Shown piece by piece: positions 1 through 8,514 of a stretch of DNA of 64,000 nt (positions are counted from its first letter, which is position 1; the number at the start of each line of letters is the position of its first letter). This stretch comes from an uncultured Planktomarina sp. (lineage in GTDB: Bacteria; Pseudomonadota; Alphaproteobacteria; Rhodobacterales; Rhodobacteraceae). The notes under the pieces were generated by a model. The model was not told the origin of the DNA and searched no databases. It saw only the letters and a list, made by a program, of their open reading frames with translations. The DNA lies in assembly GCA_905181815.1 (NCBI GenBank), contig CAJIZA010000007.1, forward strand, positions 62,001 through 126,000, written 5' to 3'. The position numbers and the translations under genes are program-made.

Positions 1-36
1 AAGCGCCCATGTCCACCGTCCAAGGCCAAAACTCAA

Positions 37-969
37 ATGATAAATATCCTATTCGCCGCCAGCCCAGAGCAATTTGAACTCTATGAATCGCCGTTGCTGC
101 AGGGTCTAGCACAGCGGGGGATCATCAATACGAATGTGACAACGGACTATCCGCCGGCTGATATAGATTATGTAGTCTACGCACCCAGCAGTACCCTACA
201 AGATTTCACCCCCTTTACCCGCTGCAAAGCGGTGCTTAGCCTCTGGGCTGGCGTGGAGAAAATTGTTGGCAATGCCAGCCTGACGCAGCCACTATGCCGA
301 ATGGTCGACAGTGGCCTGCGTCAAGGCATGGTGGAATGGGTCGTTGGCCATACCCTACGGTACCACCTGGGGATGGACCAGCATATCGTCAACCCAGATC
401 ACATTTGGCGCGAAACCCAACCGCCCTTGGCACAGGATCGTCCTGTCACAATTCTGGGATTGGGCGCCTTAGGTCAAGCCTGTGCAGCCGCATTGACCAC
501 ACTTAAATTTCCCGTGAGCGGCTGGTCTCGCACACCTAAGAAAATTGATGGTCTGACCTGCCATCACGGCCTGGACGGGCTTCTGGCCGCATTGCAGAGT
601 ACAGAAATTCTGATTTTGCTTTTGCCAGATACCCCAGGGACCGAACATGTGATCAACACCCAAACCCTAGCGCAGATGCCACGCGGCTCTACGATCATAA
701 ACCCCGGCCGCGGGCCACTGATTGATGATACAGCCCTCTTGGCGGCGCTTAAGGAAGGGCATATTTCAGCGGCTTGTTTGGATGTGTTTCGCGTGGAACC
801 ATTGCCGCAAGATCATCCCTATTGGCAACTGCCAAATGTCACAGTCACACCACACATCGCCTCTGGCACCCGCCCAGCCACCGCGGCTGAGGTTTTGGTA
901 GAGAACATAGTGCGCGGAGAAAAAGGCGCGCCGTTTCTAAATTTAGTCGACCGGACAGCGGGGTATTGA
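37..969 (+). CDS. ghrA: glyoxylate/hydroxypyruvate reductase A
   Basis: A 310-residue D-2-hydroxyacid dehydrogenase that would reduce glyoxylate or hydroxypyruvate with NAD(P)H in the cytosol. The Rossmann loop is GLGALG at residues 141-146. The family triad is visible as Arg225 in NPGRGPLID, Glu254 in FRVEPLP and His273 in VTPHIA. The length and the short, divergent N-terminal half fit the GhrA branch rather than SerA or formate dehydrogenases. The start is the ATG at 37, with only a weak ribosome site before it. It converges on the SseB-like gene. Substrate preference within the GhrA group cannot be read from sequence. Confidence 0.85.
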   Translation: MINILFAASPEQFELYESPLLQGLAQRGIINTNVTTDYPPADIDYVVYAPSSTLQDFTPFTRCKAVLSLWAGVEKIVGNASLTQPLCRMVDSGLRQGMVEWVVGHTLRYHLGMDQHIVNPDHIWRETQPPLAQDRPVTILGLGALGQACAAALTTLKFPVSGWSRTPKKIDGLTCHHGLDGLLAALQSTEILILLLPDTPGTEHVINTQTLAQMPRGSTIINPGRGPLIDDTALLAALKEGHISAACLDVFRVEPLPQDHPYWQLPNVTVTPHIASGTRPATAAEVLVENIVRGEKGAPFLNLVDRTAGY

Positions 970-999
970 GCCCCCTCTCACCGCACCAGCGCCTCTCAA

Positions 1000-1776
1000 T
1001 CATCGCAAGATTGGTGGCTGACCAGGCGTGCTGCCCGGCGACAGGCGTTCGGGCGCCACTTCTGGTATGGGCAAATCAAAGCGCAAGCCCGTTTTGACAA
1101 ATCGCGCGACCATAGGATGATCTGGCAAGAGATAAGACACGTCCCAAGGCGCCCCATCCAATTGGGAAAACTGCAAGTATTCTTGTATCAATTTCGCCAA
1201 ATCAGCCTGGGCTGCCGGAAATTTTCCCACAAAGCAAATGAGTGGATTTTTCACCCCAGCCCCATCGCAGGCTTGCACCAAACAGGCAAATTCTGCTAAG
1301 CCCTGCGCGGCAGTAAGTTTTACCGAAAGCGCCTCAAGCGCCTTGGGCGGCAGTGCGGGCGGCGGGGTAATTTCGGAAATCCGCTGGGCCATTTCATCAG
1401 GCCGCTCATCCAGAGAACACGCCAACCAATCAAGCGTATCGCATTCGAACAAATAACCAATAGCAGAAGAACCAGGATTGAGCGCAATACCACTGTCCTG
1501 CCCAACCAGCATTTGCACCAAAGCCCGGCCCGACACTGAAAGGTAATCCGCCTCGCCGCCCACCGCCTCAGCCAAATGCAATTCCGTATCAAAGATCGCA
1601 ACATAACTTTGCCCATCCCGTTCGACGATTTTGGGCATTACATTTTCATCAGATGCTTCGGCCTCAAGCGCCAAGAACACTTCCGCATCACAAAGGCGTT
1701 CAAGCACTGCGGAAAAGCGCGCGGGATCTTCCGGCGCGGCTTGGAGCATGACAATCGTGCGTTCAAGCGGAGTCAT
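1000..1776 (-). CDS. SseB-family protein
   Basis: About 258 residues with the SseB N-terminal domain: acidic, Ala/Leu-rich, with the family pattern of a short helix (TPLERTIVMLQ), a valine/phenylalanine strand (YVAIFDTELHLAEAV) and a second conserved block around YLSVSGRALVQML. SseB-like proteins are poorly characterised cytosolic proteins, so no role is assigned. I prefer the ATG at 1776 to one eight codons upstream because homologues begin at MTPLE and this limits the overlap with the upstream glycosylase gene to 14 bases. The two genes are likely co-transcribed. Confidence 0.7.
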   Translation of the reverse strand: MTPLERTIVMLQAAPEDPARFSAVLERLCDAEVFLALEAEASDENVMPKIVERDGQSYVAIFDTELHLAEAVGGEADYLSVSGRALVQMLVGQDSGIALNPGSSAIGYLFECDTLDWLACSLDERPDEMAQRISEITPPPALPPKALEALSVKLTAAQGLAEFACLVQACDGAGVKNPLICFVGKFPAAQADLAKLIQEYLQFSQLDGAPWDVSYLLPDHPMVARFVKTGLRFDLPIPEVAPERLSPGSTPGQPPILR

Positions 1777-2383
1777 CGGCCATCTTTCTGATCTGGCCAA
1801 TCCGCTCCTGTAGCGCTGGAATTAGCTCAGTTTCAAACCAAGGGTTGCGTTTGATCCATCCAGTATTACGCCATGAGGGATGCGGCAAGACAAAGCTGTT
1901 CTCACCATATGCGCGCCAGTTGCGCAAACGGTCATTCACCCGCAGCCCATCGCGCAAATGCCAGGCCTGCGCATAGCTGCCAATCAGCAAGGTCAAGGAG
2001 ATTTGCGGCAGTGCCCTCAAGGCCAAATCACGCCAAGTTTTGGCGCAGATGGCCGGAGGCGCAAGGTCATAACCAGCGGCATTATAGCCCGGAAAACAAA
2101 ACGCCATGGGCAGGTTCGCGCAAAGGTTTTGGTCATAAAACTCTACACGGCTCAGGCCCATCCACTGACGCAAGCGCTGGCCCGAGCGGTCATCAAATGG
2201 TCGACCGGAGCGATGAACCCGCAGCCCGGGCGCTTGGCCGGCGATCAATATTTTAGCCTCTGTTGCCGCCCATACCACAGGTCGAGGCTTATGCTCTGAA
2301 ACTCCTTGAGAAAAGCGCGTTTCGCACAGGCGGCACTGCGTAATTTGCGTAAAAACTTCTCCATTGTGGTTGCTGGCCCGCAT
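1763..2383 (-). CDS. uracil-DNA glycosylase family protein
   Basis: A 206-residue member of the uracil-DNA glycosylase superfamily (COG1573-like). The first motif is GQAPG near residue 48, followed by the family block SGRPFDDRSGQRLRQW. The C-terminal motif is LPHPSWRN near residue 170, the position of the leucine/histidine loop in UDGs. Cys20 and Cys85-type residues do not form a clear four-cysteine iron-sulfur set, so this is not a typical family 4/5 enzyme. A role in base-excision repair is inferred; some relatives lack uracil activity. The start has GGAGA about 12 bases upstream. It is divergent from nhaA. Confidence 0.72.
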   Translation of the reverse strand: MRASNHNGEVFTQITQCRLCETRFSQGVSEHKPRPVVWAATEAKILIAGQAPGLRVHRSGRPFDDRSGQRLRQWMGLSRVEFYDQNLCANLPMAFCFPGYNAAGYDLAPPAICAKTWRDLALRALPQISLTLLIGSYAQAWHLRDGLRVNDRLRNWRAYGENSFVLPHPSWRNTGWIKRNPWFETELIPALQERIGQIRKMADDSA

Positions 2384-2429
2384 CGAGTAAACTATCTCCT
2401 GTCACACGCAATCAGTGGAGCGCTAATTA

Positions 2430-3728
2430 ATGTACCGTGTTTGGAATTTTATCGCAAACTACTCAATCTTATTGATTTCCGGGGCTCTCATCGCACTGAT
2501 CTGGGCAAATGTTAATCCAAGCAGCTATCATCATTTTGTAGAGTTTCCACTTTGGTTCAATAACCATGTGGGCCTAGACTATAGCTATTGGGCCAAGAGC
2601 TTTGGTACAGGCTATGCTGAATTTGGCGGTGCTGGCAGTCTCAAAGTTTTGAGCCTGCACTATCTCGTTAATGATATGCTCATGGCGTTCTTTTTTGCCA
2701 TTGCCGCTAAGGAAGTTTGGGAAGCTGTAATCCTAAAGAATGGCTCTTTGCGTGGGAAAAAAGCTGCAACACCCCTGTTCGCCACGTTAGGCGGCATGTT
2801 GGGCCCCGTCTCGGTTTACCTCGTGCTGGCTGCCTTCATGGGATCAGATACCTATGATGCCGTGGCCAATGGCTGGGCCATCCCAACTGCAACAGACATC
2901 GCCTTTTCCTATTTGGTGGGGCGGTTGGTCTTTGGTGCGGGACACCCGGCGGTGCGCTTTTTGCTACTCCTAGCCATCGCTGATGATGCCGCTGGGCTTA
3001 TAATTTTGGCGGTATTCTATCCACAAGGGGATTTAGCTCCGATCTGGCTGGTACTCTCGGTTGGCGCGGCTGTGGCTGTTTATCTGCTGTTTAACATGCT
3101 GCCGCGCCTTTTGGATGTGGACAAGCAACTGCGCCCTGTCTCGACTTGGGTGCGCAATTACCTCAGCTTTTGGCCCTATCTATTGGCAGCTGGCCTGTCA
3201 TGGTATGGCTTCATGCGCGCTGGCTTACATCCCTCTCTTGGTCTCTTGCCCATCGTCCCCGCCATCCCACATGCAGATCGCGCCTTCGGAATTTTCTCAG
3301 AAGCAGAGCGATACCTGACGGACCTTTTAAACCACTGCGAGCATCTGTTGAAACACCCAGTTGAAGTGGTGCTGTTCTTTTTTGGGCTGTTGAATGCCGG
3401 TGTTGAGTTTGGCGCTATGGGTGCAGCGACATGGCTAGTTTTGGCTGGCCTGTTGATTGGGAAACCCTTCGGTGTTTTGCTCTTTGGTTGGATCGGTGCG
3501 CGGGTATTCCGTCTGGGTATGCCAGATGGAATGCGGATCATCGATCTGTTTGTCATCGGCTGTATCGCGGCCATCGGCTTCACCGTGGCGCTGTTCATAG
3601 CGGTTGTGGCCTTCGAAGCCGGACCCGTTCAAGATGCAGCGAAAATGGGCGCGCTGTTCTCTTTTGCTGCAGCTGGTATTTCTCTGGTGGTCGGTAAATT
3701 GACAAACGTTGAGCGCAAAGACCTATAG
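2430..3728 (+). CDS. nhaA: Na+/H+ antiporter NhaA
   Basis: A 432-residue inner-membrane antiporter with about 12 hydrophobic helices that expels Na+ in exchange for protons. The NhaA core is clear: the TATDIAFSYLVGR stretch, then LLAIADDAAGLIIL carrying the adjacent aspartate pair that binds the ion. The C-terminal MRIIDLFVIGCIAAIGFTVALFIA matches the last NhaA helices. It is somewhat longer than E. coli NhaA (388 residues) because of an N-terminal and a central insertion, as in other alphaproteobacterial forms. Useful for a marine cell. A wobble-rich hairpin follows the stop codon. Confidence 0.92.
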   Translation: MYRVWNFIANYSILLISGALIALIWANVNPSSYHHFVEFPLWFNNHVGLDYSYWAKSFGTGYAEFGGAGSLKVLSLHYLVNDMLMAFFFAIAAKEVWEAVILKNGSLRGKKAATPLFATLGGMLGPVSVYLVLAAFMGSDTYDAVANGWAIPTATDIAFSYLVGRLVFGAGHPAVRFLLLLAIADDAAGLIILAVFYPQGDLAPIWLVLSVGAAVAVYLLFNMLPRLLDVDKQLRPVSTWVRNYLSFWPYLLAAGLSWYGFMRAGLHPSLGLLPIVPAIPHADRAFGIFSEAERYLTDLLNHCEHLLKHPVEVVLFFFGLLNAGVEFGAMGAATWLVLAGLLIGKPFGVLLFGWIGARVFRLGMPDGMRIIDLFVIGCIAAIGFTVALFIAVVAFEAGPVQDAAKMGALFSFAAAGISLVVGKLTNVERKDL

Positions 3729-3743
3729 GCACAACCAACATAG

Positions 3744-3785
3744 ACGGGCGTCTCAAAGCCAAGTCAACAGCTTTGGGGCGTCTGT
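3744..3785 (+). terminator. weak hairpin after nhaA
   Basis: A 16-base stem (3744-3759 with 3770-3785) closes a 10-base loop just after the nhaA stop codon. All positions pair if G-U wobbles are allowed. There is no T-run behind it, so it may be only a weak or factor-dependent terminator. Confidence 0.35.
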
Positions 3786-4067
3786 TACAAAAGACGTTAT
3801 GTTTATCCGTTCAACTTATCTGCACTTAAAAAGTATTTATTGATTCCTTTCAAATTTTATTGAGTTACGTTAATTTCACAAAAAAATTGGACAGAGCGGG
3901 TTCTCGAATATATGCAAATCTTTTTGGGCCACAACCCAATGTAAAGTCATTTTAAACAATGCGTCTTTCCACGTAAAATTGGGCACCTCCTTACGAATTT
4001 TGGGTCCGAAAGATACTGGAAAAATAAATTTTTTCAATATGGTGGCCTGGCTGAAGAAGCCAGCTGA
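3786..4067. other. AT-rich intergenic stretch
   Basis: Together with the hairpin before it, this gap between nhaA and the kpsE fragment is clearly AT-richer than its surroundings. A minus-strand frame (3876-4136, 86 codons) is open but has no recognisable domain or ribosome site and I do not call it. I found no upstream half of the kpsE-like protein here in any frame, which supports a deletion boundary close to 4068. Confidence 0.5.
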
Positions 4068-4535
4068 AAGGCACATAACCAGGGCTACATCATCTCTTTT
4101 TCGCTCGGCTTCAAGGGCGTAACAACGCTGCGCCATATGGCCAGGGAAAATGCCTGGCCAAACAACTCACAGGTCAATGCTATAAGGGCCTCTATGCGAA
4201 GCAACAAAGATCTTATTGAAGCCAAGCAAGCCAAATTGACGCAAACCACCGGCAGCGCAGATTCGCTGGCCAACAAAAACGCACGCATGATCGTGGCAGA
4301 AGCGGATTATCAAACCCACGAAATGATGGTGCAAGCTGCGGTACAAAGTGTTGAGGCCGCCCGCGTGGCTGCGGACCGGCAAGCCCGGTATTTGGCCACC
4401 TTTGTTGCCAACGTGAGGCCTGAGGATCCCTCTTATCCGCGCAAGTTTGAAAACACCTTATTGTCTTTTCTTATTTTCGGAGGTGTTTACTTAATTATGT
4501 CACTCACCGCGTCCATCCTGCGCGAACAGGTCTGA
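4068..4535 (+). pseudogene. capsule export inner-membrane protein fragment (KpsE/CtrB/BexC type)
   Basis: The frame is open from 4068 and has an ATG at 4137. Its product resembles the C-terminal third of KpsE-type polysaccharide-export proteins: a coiled-coil stretch (LRHMARENAWPNNSQVNAI onward), the block EAARVAADRQARYL, the PSYPRKFENT motif and a final transmembrane helix (LLSFLIFGGVYLIMSLTAS) with a short cytoplasmic end. Full proteins have about 370-430 residues with an N-terminal helix and a large periplasmic domain, both missing here. No other capsule export gene lies nearby. I read it as a relic of a lost capsule locus; a short expressed membrane peptide cannot be excluded. Confidence 0.72.
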
Positions 4536-4579
4536 CCCTGGAGATATTTTAAAGCCATCTATGAAAAATCAACAACAAT

Positions 4580-4612
4580 AGCCCTTCGCGCAATTTTTGC
4601 GATTTCAGGGCT
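4580..4612 (+). repeat. hairpin before tRNA-Gln
   Basis: An imperfect inverted repeat: AGCCCT at 4580-4585 with AGGGCT at 4607-4612, and an inner CGCAA/TTGCG pair. It lies between the kpsE relic and the tRNA promoter. With no T-run it is at most a weak terminator for the relic. Confidence 0.35.
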
Positions 4613-4640
4613 TGAAACGTCCGCGCTTCCGGCGTATCCC
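4612..4640 (+). promoter_or_regulatory. promoter of tRNA-Gln
   Basis: TTGAAA at 4612-4617 and TATCCC at 4635-4640 are separated by 17 bases, placing a start site a few bases before the tRNA at 4653. Spacing is ideal and the -35 is one base from consensus; the -10 is only partial. Confidence 0.5.
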
Positions 4641-4652
4641 CTGCCTCGCTGA

Positions 4653-4727
4653 TGGGTCGTAGCATAATGGTAATGCACCTGTTTTTGGTACAGTAGAGTG
4701 CAGGTTCGAGTCCTGCCGACCCAGCCA
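4653..4727 (+). tRNA. tRNA-Gln (anticodon TTG)
   Basis: A full cloverleaf can be drawn: acceptor stem TGGGTCG/CGACCCA, D stem GCAT/ATGC with a 7-base loop, anticodon loop TTTTGGT giving anticodon TTG, a 5-base variable loop, T stem GCAGG/CCTGC with loop TTCGAGT, discriminator G and an encoded CCA. The weak T1-A72 pair is a known glutamine identity element. One irregularity is a C-T mismatch at the top of the anticodon stem (27-43). It converges on the CoA-binding protein gene. Confidence 0.9.
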
Positions 4728-4737
4728 GCTCTATCTC

Positions 4738-5187
4738 CTAAATCGTCAGGTGTAATTTTGGTTTCCAAAATGGCCGGAACAGCTCAATTTTCGGGCATTT
4801 ATCCATGACAACTTGCATCCCAGCCTCTTCTGCCAGCTGGGCCGCAGCATGATCCACCACGCCGATTTGCCCCCAAAGCACTTTTGCACCGATCGCGATG
4901 GCCGCTTTCGCAACACCCATAAGATCTTCGGGACGGCGAAACACTTCGACCATATCCACAGGACGATCTATGGCCGCAAGGCTTGGGTAAACTTTCAAGC
5001 CTCGGATGTCCTCAAGGCCCGGGCGCGGATTGACCGGGATCATGTCGTAGCCGGTTTCACTGAGTACCCGTAAAACCCCATAGCTAAATTTGGTTTTATC
5101 AGGGCTTGCGCCAACCATCGCGATGGTTTTGACCGATTTTAGAATCCCCTGCAAATAGGCATCTGAATAGGGTTGAGTATGGTCCAT
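4738..5187 (-). CDS. CoA-binding domain protein
   Basis: A 149-residue single-domain Rossmann protein of the COG1832 type. It shows the family N-terminus TIAMVGASPDKTKFSYGVLRVL, the NPRPGLEDIRGLKVYPSLAAI block and the C-terminal CPKIE. These are free-standing relatives of the CoA-binding domain of succinyl-CoA synthetase, with unknown cellular role. The start lies two bases after the ferredoxin stop codon, so it is the last gene of a methanethiol oxidase-ferredoxin-CoA-binding unit. Confidence 0.85.
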   Translation of the reverse strand: MDHTQPYSDAYLQGILKSVKTIAMVGASPDKTKFSYGVLRVLSETGYDMIPVNPRPGLEDIRGLKVYPSLAAIDRPVDMVEVFRRPEDLMGVAKAAIAIGAKVLWGQIGVVDHAAAQLAEEAGMQVVMDKCPKIELFRPFWKPKLHLTI

Positions 5188-5189
5188 GG

Positions 5190-5552
5190 TCAGACCTCCT
5201 TTGGCAGGGCAATATCAGCCTTGAGTTCGTGGGATTGCAACGGATCCAGAAATGGGTTGCGGTAGAGGCGGTCATGGCTTTCCACCCCAATTTCGAGCGT
5301 GATGTCAGACATAGGGCGCGCCACACATAAGATCACGTAACCTTGATTGATTTGCCGATTGTTCAGCGCCACTTGCCGGCGCTGGTCGACTTCTCCTGCG
5401 GTCAATTTTGCCGCGCAGGTGATGCAGCCGCCATATTTGCAACCATAGGGCAAATCTACCCCCTGATCGCGCAGGCTGTCCAAGAGGGGACGGCGGGGGT
5501 TCACCTCATATTGCGCCCCATCGCGGTTTGATAAGGTCACGATCACAGCCAA
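5190..5552 (-). CDS. plant-type [2Fe-2S] ferredoxin
   Basis: A 120-residue soluble ferredoxin. The cluster ligands are Cys38, Cys43, Cys46 and Cys76, the classic C-X4-C-X2-C-X29-C spacing of plant-type ferredoxins and of the reductase arms of oxygenases. There is no fused FAD/NAD domain, so it must accept electrons from a separate reductase. Its start overlaps the end of the methanethiol oxidase gene by ten bases, implying translational coupling. Partner proteins are unknown. I infer that it serves, or is served by, the oxidase upstream. Confidence 0.88.
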   Translation of the reverse strand: MAVIVTLSNRDGAQYEVNPRRPLLDSLRDQGVDLPYGCKYGGCITCAAKLTAGEVDQRRQVALNNRQINQGYVILCVARPMSDITLEIGVESHDRLYRNPFLDPLQSHELKADIALPKEV

Positions 5553-6895
5553 ATATCACTCGTGCAATCACCGCCCGGATAGCGCGCTTCATGGCAACGG
5601 GAAGGACCATTGGGCTCCTGTCCAAAGTTGACAATAAAATCCTTATTTAAAACCATTCCGCCATTTTCCGGATCGCAATCAATCTGCACCATCACGCCAC
5701 CCTGCTCGCGAATTTCAGGATAAAATTGATTGTCCCAAGTGCTGAACAGGCTGGTGGTGACGTAGAGACGTCGGCCGTCGAGAGACAATTGGAACATCTG
5801 CGGTCCGCCAGCCATTTTCACCCCATTCACCTCCGGCGCCTTGCCCAATAAGCCGCCCATCCAGACCTGTCCCGTCAAAACCGGGTTATGCGGATCTGAG
5901 ATATCATATTGACGCATATCCCCATGCAACCAGTTGTTGAGGTATAAATATTTGTCATCCATCGAGATTAAAATAGCCGACATCACCCCCGGCACCGGGA
6001 TGGGCCATTCAGGATGCGGTTCATTGGCCACATCAATGATCTTTTCCCATTGCCATTTTCCAGCCTCATCGCGCCACCAATGGATCACATTTGAGCTGAG
6101 CGCCGCCCCACAAAACCCATGGGTACTATCCGGATCATGGTGGAATTTCACCTCCAAGGGCAACAATCCATCCTCGCCAAGATACATCGTTTCAATCGGG
6201 ACTTTCTTCTCAAAATCCCAGAAATGGATTTCGCGGCCATATTTCAAATGCCCGACTTCTTCTAAATCAAACCCCGGCATAAAAGTATTGGGGGCGGCCC
6301 ATTCAGAAGAGACCATCACATTGTGGCGTGGTTGATACCAAAAATCATATCCGAACTTGATATCGCCCATGGAATTCTCCCACCGCCCGACGATGTCAAA
6401 ATCTTTGTTCAGATGGAGATAACCGCCTGGCGCTTCCCCTTTGGCATCACCCAACATGGAAATAATGATTTCGGAGCCTAAACAATGCACCGTATGCGGT
6501 CCCGACAGATTGGTTTTTGACTTGATCTCAGCCCCATCAATCACCTTGTGAAGGCGCGGCGCACGCGGGTCACTGGCCGTGTCGACCACATGGATGTTGT
6601 TCGAGCGCACCCCAGGCAGCAGCAAATACTTGCGCGACATCGAGCCATCGTCGAAACAGGACGAGCAGGCGTTCCACCCCATATGGTGTAACTCATCGCC
6701 AATGCCAGGCATCTCCAAGCGGTGGATGACCTGCGAATAAGTCGGACTGTCGGGATCAACATCCACCGTTGCCAAATAATCGGGTTTTTGAATGCCCGTG
6801 CCGGTGTAAATCGCAATAGTATAGAGCAGCTTTTCACGCGGAGCTTTGATCGCCTCCTGCGGACTTGCGTAGCCCGGTCCACAACAGTCCTTCAT
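5543..6895 (-). CDS. mtoX: selenium-binding protein 56 family, probable methanethiol oxidase
   Basis: About 450 residues of the SBP56 family, which includes bacterial methanethiol oxidase (methanethiol + O2 to formaldehyde, H2S and H2O2). Conserved blocks seen are CCGPGYASP at the N-terminus, DELHHMGWNACSSC, SGPHTVHCLG, the STHGFCGAAL region and a C-terminal RCHEARYPGGDC. The ATG at 6895 is chosen over one 18 codons upstream because family members start at this CCGPGY segment and GGGAG precedes it. No signal peptide is visible, unlike the periplasmic enzyme studied in Hyphomicrobium, so this form looks cytosolic. In marine roseobacters methanethiol arises from DMSP demethylation, which makes the assignment plausible; copper dependence cannot be read here. 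Confidence 0.82.
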   Translation of the reverse strand: MKDCCGPGYASPQEAIKAPREKLLYTIAIYTGTGIQKPDYLATVDVDPDSPTYSQVIHRLEMPGIGDELHHMGWNACSSCFDDGSMSRKYLLLPGVRSNNIHVVDTASDPRAPRLHKVIDGAEIKSKTNLSGPHTVHCLGSEIIISMLGDAKGEAPGGYLHLNKDFDIVGRWENSMGDIKFGYDFWYQPRHNVMVSSEWAAPNTFMPGFDLEEVGHLKYGREIHFWDFEKKVPIETMYLGEDGLLPLEVKFHHDPDSTHGFCGAALSSNVIHWWRDEAGKWQWEKIIDVANEPHPEWPIPVPGVMSAILISMDDKYLYLNNWLHGDMRQYDISDPHNPVLTGQVWMGGLLGKAPEVNGVKMAGGPQMFQLSLDGRRLYVTTSLFSTWDNQFYPEIREQGGVMVQIDCDPENGGMVLNKDFIVNFGQEPNGPSRCHEARYPGGDCTSDIWL

Positions 6896-7007
6896 TTTCA
6901 CCGCTCCCTTTTGCGTCGCCGGGCACTCCTGGCCCATCAAAGATCGCAAGTCTCACCACCCTATCACGTCCACGGGAGGTCTCTTGTGAACTCTTTCTGC
7001 CTCATCT

Positions 7008-8447
7008 CTAGCCTAATCCGTGCAGCGTTTTGGTTTCAAGGTAATCTTCCAATCCCATCATACCACCTTCGCGGCCATTTCCTGATTGTTTATACCCCCC
7101 AAAGGGCGAGCCATAATTGAAGCCGCCACCATTGATGTGAATTGCACCAGCCCTGAGGCGGGCCGCGACACGTTCCGCACGCGCCGGATCGCCAGTTTGC
7201 AGGTAGGCAGCCAGCCCGTAGGGCGTGTCATTGGCGATTTCAATCGCCTCAGCTTCGTCCTCGAAGGGAATGATGACTAAGACAGGACCAAAGATTTCCT
7301 CCTGCGCAATCCGCATATCATTCGACACATCACAAAAGATAGTGGGTTTCACAAACCAGCCGGTATCGATCCCCTCCGGACGTCCCAAGCCACCAGCCAA
7401 GAGGCGTGCGCCCTCCTCAAGCCCCACTTTAATCATGGCTTGCACCCGATCAAATTGAATACAGTCAAACAGCGGGCCAATATGCGCGCCCTCTTGCGCC
7501 GGATCTCCCACCTCGGTGGCCTCCGCCGCGCGTTTGGCAATCTCAAGCACAGCCTCATAGCAGCTGCGCTCGACCAATAGCCGGGTTGGCGCATCGCAAG
7601 ACTGCCCCGTATTGTACATGCATTCGGCGACCGAGGCACTCACCTGGGTCTCAAGATCGCAATCGGCAAACACCAGATTGGGCGATTTGCCACCAAGCTC
7701 CAAGGTCACGCGCTTGACGGTTTCTGCCGCATCACGGGTCACAGCCGTCCCAGCACGGGTGGAACCGGTGAAAGACATCATCTGCACATCCTTGTGGCGC
7801 GACAGGGCCGCTCCCACCGTTGGGCCATCGCCCTGGACCAAATTGAACACACCCGGCGGAAAGCCCGCCGCATCTATAATTTCAGCGTATATCATCGCAG
7901 AGATCGGCGTATGCTCAGAGGGTTTCAAAACGCAGCAACAGCCCGTCGCCAAGGCCGGTATGACCTTCAATGCAATTTGGTTCATCGGCCAATTCCAAGG
8001 GGTGATTAATCCGCACACCCCAATCGGCTCGCGTAAAAGTATGTCCCCATTGCTCAAAGTCTCCCGTTCCACCAACTCGGCCAATGCGTCCATGAAACCC
8101 TGCAAATGGCCAATGGCGGCATCGGCCTGCGCATCGCGGGCCATGGTGATCGGCGCGCCCATCTCCATGCGCATCGCCTGCGCCAAATCTTCAAACCTGC
8201 TCTGGGTGACCTTCATCAAGCTTTGCAGAAGAGCCACCCGTTCAGATTTACCCGTCTGGCTATAGGCCGGAAAGGCCAACACCGCCGCCGCAACCGCCGC
8301 GTCCACATCTGCCGCATCCCCCAAAGGCACGATGCCGATCTGGCGCTCATTGGCGGGGTTTGAAACGGGCATATTGGCCTGTGATCTCGGCGCCACCCAC
8401 TGCCCGGCGATGTAAAACTTACCTAGATTGCTTGTGTCGACTGTCAT
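7008..8447 (-). CDS. NAD(P)-dependent aldehyde dehydrogenase
   Basis: A 479-residue aldehyde dehydrogenase with all catalytic elements: the oxyanion Asn in TPWNWP (near 152), the cofactor loop FTGSTRAG, general base Glu250 in TLELGGKSPN and nucleophile Cys284 in GQSCDAPTR. The substrate is not evident. It lies 67 bases after a CaiB-type CoA transferase gene and 112 bases before the methanethiol oxidase gene on the same strand. It might handle an aldehyde from either neighbour, but it lacks signs of a glutathione-dependent formaldehyde dehydrogenase, which is an unrelated zinc enzyme. Confidence 0.9.
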   Translation of the reverse strand: MTVDTSNLGKFYIAGQWVAPRSQANMPVSNPANERQIGIVPLGDAADVDAAVAAAVLAFPAYSQTGKSERVALLQSLMKVTQSRFEDLAQAMRMEMGAPITMARDAQADAAIGHLQGFMDALAELVERETLSNGDILLREPIGVCGLITPWNWPMNQIALKVIPALATGCCCVLKPSEHTPISAMIYAEIIDAAGFPPGVFNLVQGDGPTVGAALSRHKDVQMMSFTGSTRAGTAVTRDAAETVKRVTLELGGKSPNLVFADCDLETQVSASVAECMYNTGQSCDAPTRLLVERSCYEAVLEIAKRAAEATEVGDPAQEGAHIGPLFDCIQFDRVQAMIKVGLEEGARLLAGGLGRPEGIDTGWFVKPTIFCDVSNDMRIAQEEIFGPVLVIIPFEDEAEAIEIANDTPYGLAAYLQTGDPARAERVAARLRAGAIHINGGGFNYGSPFGGYKQSGNGREGGMMGLEDYLETKTLHGLG

Positions 8448-8514
8448 AACGTTTCGCTTTCAGCTAGAACCTTTGGTCATTATTCACAGGCGCGCCACTT
8501 CTGCACGCAAAAAA

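Noticed and set aside
3876-4136. 86-codon minus-strand frame before the kpsE relic
   Set aside because: No domain, no ribosome site, and it lies in AT-rich degenerate sequence.
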